Part shown: positions 16,355 to 25,136 of the stretch, piece by piece
Layout: every line of letters starts with the position of its first letter
Numbering within the stretch: position 1 is the stretch's first letter
NCBI RefSeq assembly: GCF_024585265.1
Contig: NZ_CP036533.1
Coordinates: forward strand, 5,527,001-5,591,000
DNA: 64,000 nucleotides
From: Bradyrhizobium sp. WBAH42
GTDB taxonomy: Bacteria; Pseudomonadota; Alphaproteobacteria; Rhizobiales; Xanthobacteraceae
Reading direction: 5' to 3'
Notes under the pieces: model-generated
What the model saw: only the letters and a program-made list of their open reading frames with translations
What the model was told of the DNA's origin: nothing
Databases searched by the model: none
Translations under genes and position numbers: made by a program

Positions 16355-17172
16355 GTGCGCCGGCTCCGCGATTGCGGATCGAGGATGTCGCGCAGGCCAT
16401 CGCCGAGCAGATTGAGACCGAGCACGGTCAGGAAGATCGCAAGGCCGGGGAAAATCGAAAGCCACGGCGCCGTCGTGATCTGCTCCCGGGCTTCCGACAG
16501 CATGCTGCCCCAGCTCGGAAAGGGCGGGCGGACGCCGAGGCCCAGGAACGACAATGCGGCTTCGGACAGGACCGCGCTGCCCATGCCCAGCGTGCCGATG
16601 ACGACGATGGGCCCCAGCATGTTCGGCAGGAGTTGCGTGATCATGATGCGCACATCACCATAGCCGAGCACGGTGGCCGCCTGCACATAGCCCTGGCTCC
16701 GCAGCGACAGCGCCGAAGCCCGCGCGAGGCGGCAGGTGAACGACCAGTTGGTCAGCCCGAGCGCGATCAGGAGGCTGGTCAGGCCGGGACCGAGCACCGC
16801 CATGATGGCGAGCGCGAAAATCAGCGAGGGGATCGCGAGCATGAGATTGGTCAGGCCGTTGACGAAATCGTCCCACCAGCCGCCGAAATAGCCGGCGCTG
16901 AGGCCGAGCGCCACGCCGATGACGCTGTTGATGAGCTGGGAGACGATGCCGACCGTCAGCGAGACGCGCGCGCCGTAGAGGACGCGGGAATAGATGTCGC
17001 GGCCCTGCGCGTCGGTGCCGAACCACCAGGTCCAGCTCGGGGGCTCCTCCGCATTCATGAGGTTGGCGTCCATGACGGGATCGGTGTGTGCTAGCCACGG
17101 CGCGAGCAGGCCGACGACGATCGCCAGCGCGAACAACGCTCCCCCGATGACGAGATTGGCGCGGAGCTTCAT
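16351..17172 (-). CDS. Peptide ABC transporter permease (DppC type)
   Basis: A 273-residue inner-membrane permease. It has an N-terminal membrane helix (residues 8-28), the DppC-type periplasmic motif WWFGTDAQGRDIYSRVLYG at ~49-67, and about five more hydrophobic segments. The coupling-helix region GYVQAATVLGYGDVRIMITQLLPN contacts the ATPases. The ATG at 17172 overlaps the stop of the preceding permease gene by 4 bases (ATGA), and its own stop overlaps the next ATPase start. The C-terminus (GDGLRDILDPQSR) is standard for the family. Confidence 0.9.
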   Translation of the reverse strand: MKLRANLVIGGALFALAIVVGLLAPWLAHTDPVMDANLMNAEEPPSWTWWFGTDAQGRDIYSRVLYGARVSLTVGIVSQLINSVIGVALGLSAGYFGGWWDDFVNGLTNLMLAIPSLIFALAIMAVLGPGLTSLLIALGLTNWSFTCRLARASALSLRSQGYVQAATVLGYGDVRIMITQLLPNMLGPIVVIGTLGMGSAVLSEAALSFLGLGVRPPFPSWGSMLSEAREQITTAPWLSIFPGLAIFLTVLGLNLLGDGLRDILDPQSRSRRT

Positions 17173-18092
17173 GCGTATCTGATCCTGGGATCGATCACGC
17201 CGTAGAGCACGTCGATCAGGAGATTGATCGCCAGAAAGAACAGCACCACGACCAGGATGGAGCCCTGGACGGCGGGAATGTCGCGCTGCAGCACGCTGTC
17301 GACCAGCAGCGAGCCGATGCCCGGCCAGGAGAACAATTTCTCGACCACGACCGCCTGCCCCATCAGCGCGCCGAATTGCAGGCCCATGGTCGTGAGGATG
17401 AGCACCAGCGCGTTGCGCATCACGTGCCACTTGACGACCCTGGTCTCGCTCATGCCCTTCGAGCGCGCGGTGCGGACGAAGTCGGCGGTCATGATCTCGA
17501 GCACCGCCGCGCGCGTCGTCCGCGCCAGCAGCGCCATCGGCGAGACGCCGAGGGCCAGTGCCGGCAGGACCAGATATTTCAATCCGCCATCACCATAGCC
17601 GAAGCTCGGCAGCCAGCCGAGCTTCAACGCGAAAAGATACATCAGCATCAGTCCGAGCCAGAACTTGGCGATCGAAAGACCCGACACCGCGACGATCATT
17701 GCGAGCGTATCGACGAGGCCGCCGGGCCGCAGAGCCGCGACGAAGCCGAGCGGCACGCCGACCACGACCGCAAACGCCATGGACGCGAAGATCAGCTGCA
17801 GCGTCGGCCATGCCCGCTTGGCGATCATGGTTGTGACAGGCTCGCGCGTCCGGAACGAGGTTCCGAAATCGCCGGTCGCGAGCTGGGCGATGTAAGTGCC
17901 GAAACGCATATAGACGGGCTGATCGAGACCGAGCTGCTTCTTCAGGCGCAGCTCGACCTGCGGATCGCTGTCGTCGCTCATGGTCGAGACGATGCTGCCG
18001 GGAACGACGCTGAACAGCACGAACACCAGCAGCACGACGGCGAGCACGGTCGGAATGGTCTGCAGAAGGCGGCGGATCAGGAACGCGAGCAT
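17169..18092 (-). CDS. Peptide ABC transporter permease (DppB type)
   Basis: A 307-residue inner-membrane permease with six hydrophobic segments. It starts with the DppB-type MLAFLIRRLLQTIPTVLAVV and has GDFGTSFRTREPV at ~72-84. The conserved coupling loop reads FVRTARSKGMSETRVVKWHV at ~200-219, and the C-terminus is DVLYGVIDPRIRYA. It pairs with the DppC-type protein at 16351. It lies 54 bases after the binding-protein gene in transcription order. Confidence 0.9.
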   Translation of the reverse strand: MLAFLIRRLLQTIPTVLAVVLLVFVLFSVVPGSIVSTMSDDSDPQVELRLKKQLGLDQPVYMRFGTYIAQLATGDFGTSFRTREPVTTMIAKRAWPTLQLIFASMAFAVVVGVPLGFVAALRPGGLVDTLAMIVAVSGLSIAKFWLGLMLMYLFALKLGWLPSFGYGDGGLKYLVLPALALGVSPMALLARTTRAAVLEIMTADFVRTARSKGMSETRVVKWHVMRNALVLILTTMGLQFGALMGQAVVVEKLFSWPGIGSLLVDSVLQRDIPAVQGSILVVVLFFLAINLLIDVLYGVIDPRIRYA

Positions 18093-18146
18093 CTCAACTT
18101 TTCTCCGCTCCCTCCCTCGCCGGTCGCGCTGGAGGGAGCGCGCGTG

Positions 18147-19736
18147 TCACTTCGCGGGCGAGGCCTCGTCGACCCAGAGGTCCTCGACGTTCTGGTGGGT
18201 CAGCTCGGTTGCGTTCAACTGAATGCCCTTCAGCCACGGCTGCACCGCCATGACCGCCTTGTTGTAGTTGAAGAACCAGACCGGCGCCTCCTCGTAGAGC
18301 AGCGCATTGGCCTTCTGCAGCAGCTGGATGCGCTTTGCGGGATCGTCGGCCTGGCCGGCCTCGTCGATGATCTTGTCGAGCTCGGCATTCTTGAAGGTCG
18401 TGTAGTTACAGGCCGACTGCGGCGTCGCCGAATGGAAGCATTTCAGCGCGGCTTGCGGATCCGGGCCGCTTGCCTGGGAATAGATGAAAGCCTGGTAATC
18501 GCCGGTGCGAACCACCTCCGCCAGCACCGCGGTCTCGACCTGCTTGACCTTGGCCTTGATGCCGACCTTGTCCAGCATCGGGATGACGGCCGAGACGATC
18601 GGCAGGCCCCAGCTCTCATTCTGGCTGGTGGTCCATTCGAACTCGAAGCCGGATGCGTAGCCGGCCTCGCTGAGCAGCTGCTTGGCCTTGGCGGGATCGT
18701 AGGGGTAAGGCTTCATCGCCTTGTCGTAGCCCGGCGCGGTCAGCGGCAGCCAGCTGGTGGCGCGATAGGCCTTGCCCTTGACCAGCTTGTTGATGATCAA
18801 GTCGGTGTCGATCGCGTAGTTGATCGCCTGCCTCACGCGCTTGTCGGAGAACGGCTTGAAATTGGGATTCATCCCCATATAGCGAGTGAACACCTCGGCG
18901 ACCTCGACGATGGTGCCCTTGAGGTCGGCGTCGGACTGGTAGGCGACGTATTGCGCAGGTCCCAGCACCGAGGTGTCGATCTCCTTGTTGCGGAAGGCGA
19001 CGTCGCGCGCCGCGGCCTCGCCCATGACCGACACGACGATCTTGTCGGCATAGGGCTTGCCCGGCTTGTAGAACCGGTCCCAGCGCTCCAGGACGATGCG
19101 CGATCCCGGCACGTGCTCGACGAACTTGAAGGGCCCGAGACCGATCGGCTTCTGGATGAAGCTTTCCTTGGCCGCCTCGTCGGCGGGATAGATCGAGGTC
19201 AGCGCGGTGAAGAAATAGAAGCCCGGATCGACCTTCTCGGTCAGCTTCATCTCGATGGTGAAGTCGTCGATCTTCTTCAGGCCGGAGATCTCCTTGGCCT
19301 GCCCCTTCTCCACTGCGGCCGCGCCCTCGATGACACGGACGTAACGCGCGCCGGGATAGGCTTTGCTGCCGTCCATGATGCGGTTGTAGGACCAGATGAC
19401 GTCGTCGGCCGTCATCTTGCGGCCGCTGTGGAAATAGGCGTCGTCGCGCAGCTTGAAGGTGTGAACGAGGCCTCCGCCCGACACCACGTCCTCCTTGGCG
19501 AGCTCCAGCACCGGCTTTCCTTCCGCCGAATTCCAGATGTAGAGCGAGCGGTGCAGGGCCTTGGCGTAGATCTCGTCCTGAGCGCGCTGCGTGGTGTGAA
19601 TGTCGAGGCTGGTGAAGCTGGAGCCGTAGGGCGCCGTCATGCGGATGGTTCCGCCCTTGCGCGGCGTCTGCGCCTCCGCAGTGGCAGTGAGCGCCAGTCC
19701 CAAACCGGCAACGATCGCGATGGTCTTGAACATCAT
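18147..19736 (-). CDS. Peptide-type ABC transporter substrate-binding protein
   Basis: A 529-residue periplasmic binding protein of the SBP_bac_5 family. A Sec signal peptide (residues 1-22, ending TATAEAQ) is followed by family landmarks: YAKALHRSLYIWNSAE, VVSGGGLVHTFKLRDDAYFH, ADDVIWSYNRIMD and VRQAINYAIDTDLIINKLV. The ligand is probably a peptide or similar oligomer but cannot be read from the sequence. The ATG pair at 19736/19733 follows a run of six G; the second ATG has the better spacing. It is the first gene of the minus-strand operon that encodes both permeases and both ATPases. Confidence 0.9.
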   Translation of the reverse strand: MMFKTIAIVAGLGLALTATAEAQTPRKGGTIRMTAPYGSSFTSLDIHTTQRAQDEIYAKALHRSLYIWNSAEGKPVLELAKEDVVSGGGLVHTFKLRDDAYFHSGRKMTADDVIWSYNRIMDGSKAYPGARYVRVIEGAAAVEKGQAKEISGLKKIDDFTIEMKLTEKVDPGFYFFTALTSIYPADEAAKESFIQKPIGLGPFKFVEHVPGSRIVLERWDRFYKPGKPYADKIVVSVMGEAAARDVAFRNKEIDTSVLGPAQYVAYQSDADLKGTIVEVAEVFTRYMGMNPNFKPFSDKRVRQAINYAIDTDLIINKLVKGKAYRATSWLPLTAPGYDKAMKPYPYDPAKAKQLLSEAGYASGFEFEWTTSQNESWGLPIVSAVIPMLDKVGIKAKVKQVETAVLAEVVRTGDYQAFIYSQASGPDPQAALKCFHSATPQSACNYTTFKNAELDKIIDEAGQADDPAKRIQLLQKANALLYEEAPVWFFNYNKAVMAVQPWLKGIQLNATELTHQNVEDLWVDEASPAK

Positions 19737-19962
19737 GTGTCCCCCCGGCAACGCAGGCGTAATCCGACACCAGATTTGATCACTCGTCGGCTACCGAAGG
19801 CAAGCTTCGTTTTGACGGCAAAAGATGCCGGTTCCTGAGGCAGTCCTTCGGCGGGGGTATTGACGCGGTGCGTCATCGGGTAAGCAGGTTCGATGAACAT
19901 TTTTCGTGATCAACGCGACCAAGCTCAGGATCGCCATCTCAGACCCGAGGACCGTGGAAAAA

Positions 19963-20847
19963 ATGAATCGCCGAATGCTGGGTGCACTGCTCGCCGGCAG
20001 TCTGGTCGTCGCGACGGCCGCGATGGCGATCCCCGTTACGCCTGACCCGGCCCGGGACGGCGCCACCGGCACGGTCCAGGCCGGCTGGTCCCATATCTCG
20101 CGGTGGAACGAGGACGTTTCCGATGTCTGGTGGACGATGAGGGACGGTTGCTCTCCGGACTATCTCGGTGAGCGGCTGCTCTGCGACGCCATCAGGAGGC
20201 TGGCGCAGTCGGCAATTCGGACCTTTGAGAGCAAAATGTCCGCAGACGTGGGCCTGCCGCTGCCCAGCGGCTGGGCTCTCATAACCGCGAACAACTCGCC
20301 CTTCATCCGGTCGGCTCATGTCGAGATGCCGCTCGATCTTAAGACCGTGCTCACCTTCTATCGCGCCGCCCTCGCCGAAAGCGGATGGACGGAGGCCGAG
20401 GGCGCGGTGATCGAGGCCGACAGGGCCGTGATTGCCTTCACCACTTCGGATGGGCCGGCCTCGCTCCGACTGATCCAACAGGACGGCAAGACGATTGCGG
20501 ACCTGTCGCAGCGCAAGCGCCGTGTCGCGGCATCAGGGTTCTTGCCAAAGCCGGAGCACGGACGGCTGATGCTCGGCAACAGAACGGACGACGCGGCCGT
20601 CGTCACCGTCAACGACCGGATCGTCAAGCTGGCCGCGCACGCCGGAGAGAGCCTGGCGGACTCGGACAAGGCAGCCGGCGAGCTGCTTGACAACCAAAGG
20701 CTCGATCTGTCGCCAGGAACGTACAAGATCACCCTGACGGTGAACGGCAAAGAGACACGCAGCAGGGCATTCGAGGTCACGGCCAACGAGACCTGGGGTC
20801 TGCTGGTCGAGGAGCATGGCGTGCTGCTGCCGGTGCATCTATATTAG
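19963..20847 (+). CDS. Secreted hypothetical protein
   Basis: A 294-residue protein with a signal peptide (MNRRMLGALLAGSLVVATAA, residues 1-20, then MAIP). The central part (VEMPLDLKTVLTFYRAALAE, SGWTEAEG, ~108-140) resembles a module seen in other rhizobial secreted proteins, and the C-terminal part looks like a beta-sandwich (LDLSPGTYKITLTVNGKETR, ETWGLLVEEHGVLLPV). No function is known to me. The start at 19963 is preferred over an in-frame GTG at 19906 because the signal peptide begins there. It is transcribed divergently from the peptide ABC operon and converges on the methylthioribose kinase gene. Confidence 0.65.
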   Translation: MNRRMLGALLAGSLVVATAAMAIPVTPDPARDGATGTVQAGWSHISRWNEDVSDVWWTMRDGCSPDYLGERLLCDAIRRLAQSAIRTFESKMSADVGLPLPSGWALITANNSPFIRSAHVEMPLDLKTVLTFYRAALAESGWTEAEGAVIEADRAVIAFTTSDGPASLRLIQQDGKTIADLSQRKRRVAASGFLPKPEHGRLMLGNRTDDAAVVTVNDRIVKLAAHAGESLADSDKAAGELLDNQRLDLSPGTYKITLTVNGKETRSRAFEVTANETWGLLVEEHGVLLPVHLY

Positions 20848-20862
20848 AGTTCGACTAGGTCT

Positions 20863-22149
20863 TCAGCCTGACAAGTCCGGCATCCAGTCGCGCAATTTTC
20901 GCGCGGCGCCGGTGACGTCGGCAATGGTCCGGAATGTCCCCGTCTCCACCATCATCGCCCGCGCCAGCCGCACCGCACGCGCTTCGCTGACAGCGCGCGT
21001 CTTCGCATTTTCGATCAGCTCGAAGTCGATGTTGTGGGCGAGGCCGAAGATGCGGCGGATGATTTTTGCGGCGGCGAACCCGACCACATCGGTGAACAGG
21101 CGCTGCATGTAGGCCTCCCGCTCGGCCTCCAGCCGCGCGGCGCCCTTCTCGCCGGGAAAGAGCGAGGGCGGATAGGCATCACCGGCCGCGCCGGCGCGCC
21201 AGAGGTCGAGGAATTTTCGGGCAAACTGGTTCCAGACCTGCTCGACCGTCTCCAGCACCCAGGCCTCGAATGCCGCCCGTTCGCCCGGCGCGCGCTCGTG
21301 GCCGGCAGAAGCGAAAAAGGCCATCAGGAGATTGGCCAGCACGGCGCCGACGTCGAAGCCCATGGGACCGTAGAATGCGAATTCCGGGTCGATCACCCGG
21401 GTCTGGCTGTCCGTGACCATGATCGAGCCGGTGTGGAGGTCGCCATGGATCAGCGCTTCCGGGCTCGCCATGAACTTCAGCTTCAGCCGGGAGACGGCGA
21501 CGTGCAGGTCCATGTCGTCGCGCAAGCTCGCGGCGAGGCCGTCGAGATAGGGCGCGGTCCAGCGGTTCTGCTCGGCGATGCGGTAGGGATCGGTGAAGAT
21601 CAGGTCCTCGGTGATCTTGCACAGCGCGTGGTTGCCGGCAAAGGCGGCGATGGCCTCCTTCTTCTCGGCCGCCGTGAGCGCGAGGTCGGAAGTAAAGAAC
21701 AGCGTCCGCGCCATGAAGGTCGTGATGTCGTCCACGAAGCGCGGATAGCGCGTTCCCGCGACCAGCCCCTTGCGCATGATGATGTGGGGCTCGAGCAGCT
21801 CCATCGCAGTCAGCGCCAGGGCGTCGTTGTGATGCAGCACGGCCGGCACGAGGCCGGGCGCGAGTTGGGCCTGGCGGGACAGCGCGAGATATTCGTAATG
21901 GGCCCGCGACAGCGGCAGCGGCCAGCTCTCCCCGACGAGGCGGACGTAAGGCAGCGCCTGCTTCACGGCGATGCCGCCGCGCGCGCCCTTGACGATGAAG
22001 ACGAGGTTGAGGTTGCCGTCACCGACTTCGGTGATCGCCCACCCGGCCGGCTCGCCGCCGAGCAGTCCCTTCAGGTCCGGCAGGCCCGCGAGATAGGCCC
22101 GCAAATCGGCCTCATGCAGAATCCGGTAGTCCCCCTGCCCCTGCGCCAT
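20863..22149 (-). CDS. mtnK: S-methyl-5-thioribose kinase
   Basis: A 428-residue kinase of the methionine salvage pathway, which phosphorylates 5-methylthioribose to MTR-1-phosphate in the cytoplasm. It belongs to the choline-kinase/APH fold. Visible features are the nucleotide loop region EVGDGNLNLVFIVKG, the conserved QALPYVRLVGESWPL, the catalytic Brenner-type motif LIHGDLHTGSIMV and the metal-binding DPEFAFYGPMGFDVGA that follows. The length is close to known MtnK proteins. I start at the ATG 22149 (MAQGQGDY), which has GGGGTGGA upstream, over an in-frame ATG at 22164. The next enzyme, MtnA, is not in the window. Confidence 0.88.
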   Translation of the reverse strand: MAQGQGDYRILHEADLRAYLAGLPDLKGLLGGEPAGWAITEVGDGNLNLVFIVKGARGGIAVKQALPYVRLVGESWPLPLSRAHYEYLALSRQAQLAPGLVPAVLHHNDALALTAMELLEPHIIMRKGLVAGTRYPRFVDDITTFMARTLFFTSDLALTAAEKKEAIAAFAGNHALCKITEDLIFTDPYRIAEQNRWTAPYLDGLAASLRDDMDLHVAVSRLKLKFMASPEALIHGDLHTGSIMVTDSQTRVIDPEFAFYGPMGFDVGAVLANLLMAFFASAGHERAPGERAAFEAWVLETVEQVWNQFARKFLDLWRAGAAGDAYPPSLFPGEKGAARLEAEREAYMQRLFTDVVGFAAAKIIRRIFGLAHNIDFELIENAKTRAVSEARAVRLARAMMVETGTFRTIADVTGAARKLRDWMPDLSG

Positions 22150-22181
22150 GACGATCCACCCCATCTCTGTGGGCCGGACCG

Positions 22182-22529
22182 TTACTCCCGCTCCAGGAAG
22201 CTCGAGCCGATCTCGGCCTTTCTTTTGATGGGATCGTAATCACAATAGACGCTGTCCGCCACCAGCGTGTAGCTGGCGCTGACGGTGTATTTGTCCAGCT
22301 TGACCGAGTTCAGGCCGATCACCGAGGTGCTCTTGCCGCCGTTCCATTTGAACGGCGTCGAGCTCTTGGCCTGCTCGCAGGCCATGACGGCTTCGTTGAA
22401 GACGTAGCCCTCGACGAAGGCCTTCATCGTGCGGGCCTGAACGGCGATCTTCCATTCGAAATAGCCGATGGCACCGAGACCGGCGACGATCAGCACCAGA
22501 AGCGCAATGACGATACGCTGAAAAGTCAT
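22182..22529 (-). CDS. Small membrane-anchored hypothetical protein
   Basis: A 115-residue protein with one N-terminal hydrophobic segment (RIVIALLVLIVAGLGAIGYF, residues 5-24) and a soluble domain outside the membrane. The soluble part has two cysteines (in MACEQAK and VYCDYD) that could form a disulfide. No family is recognised. It ends 32 bases before the mtnK start on the same strand and may share its transcript. Confidence 0.6.
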   Translation of the reverse strand: MTFQRIVIALLVLIVAGLGAIGYFEWKIAVQARTMKAFVEGYVFNEAVMACEQAKSSTPFKWNGGKSTSVIGLNSVKLDKYTVSASYTLVADSVYCDYDPIKRKAEIGSSFLERE

Positions 22530-22588
22530 TCATTTCCCCCGAACAGTCGAACAAGCGCAAAATTTCAAGCGAGAGCGCGCGCACGCCT

Positions 22589-22718
22589 CGTCCTTCGAGA
22601 CGACCGCTTCGCGGTCTCCTCAGGATGAGGCTAACGGACATTGATGCCCGTTGAAACTGCTGCCGCGCACTCTGCCCTCATCCTGGGGAGCCCGCCAAAG
22701 CGGGCGTCTCGAAGGATG
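22589..22718. repeat. Pair of REP units in opposite orientation (BIME-like)
   Basis: Unit 1 (22589-22629) reads CGTCCTTCGAGACG, then a 13-base centre ACCGCTTCGCGGT, then CTCCTCAGGATGAG. Unit 2 (22677-22718) is the same element reversed: its reverse complement reads CATCCTTCGAGACG, CCCGCTTTGGCGGG, CTCCCCAGGATGAG. Each unit is itself a hairpin with imperfect CATCCT/AGGATG arms. Such paired elements are typical dispersed repeats of Rhizobiales. Confidence 0.8.
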
Positions 22719-22733
22719 TGCCGCACTAAGAAC

Positions 22734-23009
22734 CTAGAACGGCATTCCCATCATTTTGGACAGCCGCTCGATCGAGAGATAGCCGGCGTGATAGGCCGCG
22801 ATGCCGGCGCCGTAGATCACCGCCGAGATGATCGTGGTCCAGATCAGCTTGCGGCCCATCCGCGTCAGGATCGGCGCGCCGGGGTCGGTGCCGGGGGCGC
22901 CGACGCCGTCCTCGTGCTGGCTGCGCACGCCGAACGGCAGCGTCAGGAACAGCGCGACCCACCAGATGACGAAGTAGATCGCGATCGCGGTCGAGATCTG
23001 GATGGCCAT
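22734..23009 (-). CDS. DUF1467 family inner-membrane protein
   Basis: A 91-residue protein with two membrane segments, residues 5-26 (including YFVIWWVALFLTLPFGVRSQ) and 53-75 (including LIWTTIISAVIYGAGIAAYH), separated by a short polar loop. The FVIWWxxLFxxLPFGVRSQ signature is diagnostic of DUF1467, a small alphaproteobacterial family of unknown function. It is the last gene in the nuo-birA-rnj-epimerase block and starts 9 bases after the epimerase stop, a conserved neighbourhood in this class (family knowledge). Confidence 0.85.
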   Translation of the reverse strand: MAIQISTAIAIYFVIWWVALFLTLPFGVRSQHEDGVGAPGTDPGAPILTRMGRKLIWTTIISAVIYGAGIAAYHAGYLSIERLSKMMGMPF

Positions 23010-23018
23010 GGGACGGCC

Positions 23019-23423
23019 TTATGCCTGCTCGATCTCGACCAGGGCGCCGGAAAAATCCTTGGGGTGCAGGAACAGCACCGGCTTGCCGTGGGCACCGATC
23101 TTGGGCACGCCGTCGCCGAGCACCCTTGCGCCCTCCTTCACCAGCGTGTCACGCGAGGCGATGATGTCGACGACCTCGTAGCAGACGTGATGGATGCCGC
23201 CGTCGGGGTTACGTTCGACGAATTTTGCGATCGGCGAGGCCTCGCCCAGCGGCTCGATGAACTCGATCTTGGTGTTGGGCAGGGTCGCGAACACGGTGAT
23301 GACGCCGTGCTCGGGCAGCGGCACGGCCTCCGAGATCTGGGCGCCGAACGCGGTGCCGTAGATCTTCGCGGCCTTGACGGCGTCCTTGGTCGCGATCGCG
23401 ACATGGTTGAGCCGGCCCAGCAT
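23019..23423 (-). CDS. mce: Methylmalonyl-CoA epimerase
   Basis: A 134-residue single-domain vicinal-oxygen-chelate protein. It interconverts (2S)- and (2R)-methylmalonyl-CoA in propionate and odd-chain breakdown. The metal ligands expected for the family are visible: H7 in RLNHVAIAT, H78/H79 in GGIHHVCYEV, and E131 in ALVEIEQ. The general pattern KIEFIEPLGEASPIAKFVER is conserved. It lies 42 bases after rnj in transcription order and directly precedes the DUF1467 gene. The methylmalonyl-CoA mutase genes are not in this window. Confidence 0.9.
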   Translation of the reverse strand: MLGRLNHVAIATKDAVKAAKIYGTAFGAQISEAVPLPEHGVITVFATLPNTKIEFIEPLGEASPIAKFVERNPDGGIHHVCYEVVDIIASRDTLVKEGARVLGDGVPKIGAHGKPVLFLHPKDFSGALVEIEQA

Positions 23424-23465
23424 GTTTCTTCTCCCTCAGAGCGTGATCCGGAGACCACGCCTAAT

Positions 23466-25136
23466 CTACACCGTCAGGACATGTACCAGACAGGGGGGCT
23501 TTTTGCCCCAATGTTCGTTGATCACGGCCCGGACAGCGCGTCGCACCGACTCGGCTAGAGCGTCCGGATCGCGGCGGCGCGCCCGCGGCAGGCCTTCGAT
23601 GGTCAACATCACGGCATCGAAGACGATGTCGTCGAAGGTCTCGCCGGCCCTGTTCTTCTCGGGGATGCCGACCAGATCGACCTCGGGTTCGTCGACCAGC
23701 TCCCCCTGGGCGGTCATGGCGATGGCGACGAAGGCGCAGCCGGAGAACGCCATGCGCCGGCGCTCGATCACGGCGCGCGACTTGGAATCCTCCAGGATCG
23801 TGCCGTCCTTGTAGAGACGGCCCGATGGCACTTCGCCGACGATGCCGGGATCGCCGGGTCCGAGCTTGACGAGGTCGCCGTTGCGGCAGACCAGCACGCG
23901 CGGCACGCCGGCGGCGCGGGCGAGCTTGGCGTGCTCGTGCAGATGCAGGGCCTCGCCGTGGACGGGGATCAGGAGCTGCGGCTTCACCCAGGAGATCAAA
24001 TCGCGCAGCTCGTCGCGGCGGGGATGGCCGGAGACGTGGACCAGCGCATCGCGGTCGGTGATGACCTCGACACCCTGCAGCACCAGATTGTTGATGATCG
24101 AGCCGACCGCCTTCTCGTTGCCGGGAATGGTCCGCGAGGAGAAAATGACGCTGTCGCCGCGGTTCAGCGTGATTTCGGGATGGTCGTCATTGGCGATGCG
24201 CGCCAGCGCGGCGCGCGGCTCGCCCTGGCTTCCCGTGCACAGCGCCAGCACCTTGTCCTGCGGCAGATGGCCGTAGACCTCGGGCGAGCGGAAGTTCTGC
24301 ACGCCGTCGAGATAGCCGGTCTCGCGCGCGACCTGCACCACGCGCTCCATGGCCCGGCCGACCACGACCACCTCGCGGTCCGCGGCTTTCGCCGCGTCAG
24401 CCACCGCTTTGACGCGGGCGACGTTGGAGGCGAACGTCGTCACCGCGACGCGGCCCTTGGCGGATTTCACGAGGTCGATGATGGTGCTGGCGACCTCGGC
24501 CTCCGAGGGCGAACGGCCGTCGCGCACCGCATTGGTGGAATCGCCGATCAAAGCGAGCACGCCCTGCTCGCCCAATTCGCGCAGCCGCTTCTCGTCGGTC
24601 GGGGCTCCCAGCGTCGGGGTCGGGTCGATCTTCCAGTCGCCGGTGTGCAGCACGATGCCGGCGTCGGTGTGGATCGCGAGCGCATGCGCTTCCGGAATCG
24701 AATGCGCGACGGGAATGAACTCGACGTTGAACGGCCCGATATCGACGCGGCCGCCCGACGGCACCACAGTGACCGGAATCTCGGGCGCATTGCGCTCGGC
24801 GGCGCATTTGGCCTCGAACAGCGCGGCGCTGAACCTGGTGGCGTAGATCGGGCATTTCAGCTTCGGCCAGAGGTCGATGATGGCGCCGAAATGGTCCTCA
24901 TGGGCGTGCGTCAGAACCAGGCCCATCAGGTTCTTGCGCTCCTTCTCGAGGAAGGAGATGTCGGGCATGATCAGGTCGATGCCCGGCAGATGCTCCTCGT
25001 CGCCGAAGGAGACGCCGAGATCGACCGCGAGCCAGGCGCGCTGGTGACGGTTGCCGAGGCCGTAGATCGACAGGTTCATGCCGATCTCGCCGACGCCGCC
25101 GAGCGGCGCAAACACCAATTCGTCGGGCCTTGCCAT
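23466..25136 (-). CDS. rnj: Ribonuclease J
   Basis: A 556-residue metallo-beta-lactamase-fold RNase of the beta-CASP type that processes and degrades RNA as an endo- and 5'-exonuclease. The active-site motif HAHEDH is present (LVLTHAHEDHFGAI, ~75-88), with GGVGEIGMNLSIYG at the start. The beta-CASP region includes KVLALCTGSQGEPRAALARI, and SGHPRRDELRDLISWVKPQ and LIPVHGEALHLHEH follow. Alphaproteobacteria use RNase J for rRNA maturation. The ATG at 25136 overlaps the birA stop (TGATG), and the two are probably translationally coupled. Confidence 0.93.
   Translation of the reverse strand: MARPDELVFAPLGGVGEIGMNLSIYGLGNRHQRAWLAVDLGVSFGDEEHLPGIDLIMPDISFLEKERKNLMGLVLTHAHEDHFGAIIDLWPKLKCPIYATRFSAALFEAKCAAERNAPEIPVTVVPSGGRVDIGPFNVEFIPVAHSIPEAHALAIHTDAGIVLHTGDWKIDPTPTLGAPTDEKRLRELGEQGVLALIGDSTNAVRDGRSPSEAEVASTIIDLVKSAKGRVAVTTFASNVARVKAVADAAKAADREVVVVGRAMERVVQVARETGYLDGVQNFRSPEVYGHLPQDKVLALCTGSQGEPRAALARIANDDHPEITLNRGDSVIFSSRTIPGNEKAVGSIINNLVLQGVEVITDRDALVHVSGHPRRDELRDLISWVKPQLLIPVHGEALHLHEHAKLARAAGVPRVLVCRNGDLVKLGPGDPGIVGEVPSGRLYKDGTILEDSKSRAVIERRRMAFSGCAFVAIAMTAQGELVDEPEVDLVGIPEKNRAGETFDDIVFDAVMLTIEGLPRARRRDPDALAESVRRAVRAVINEHWGKKPPCLVHVLTV

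Noticed and set aside
17376..19838. An 820-codon plus-strand open frame
   Set aside because: It is antisense to the peptide permease and binding-protein genes, which have clear family motifs.
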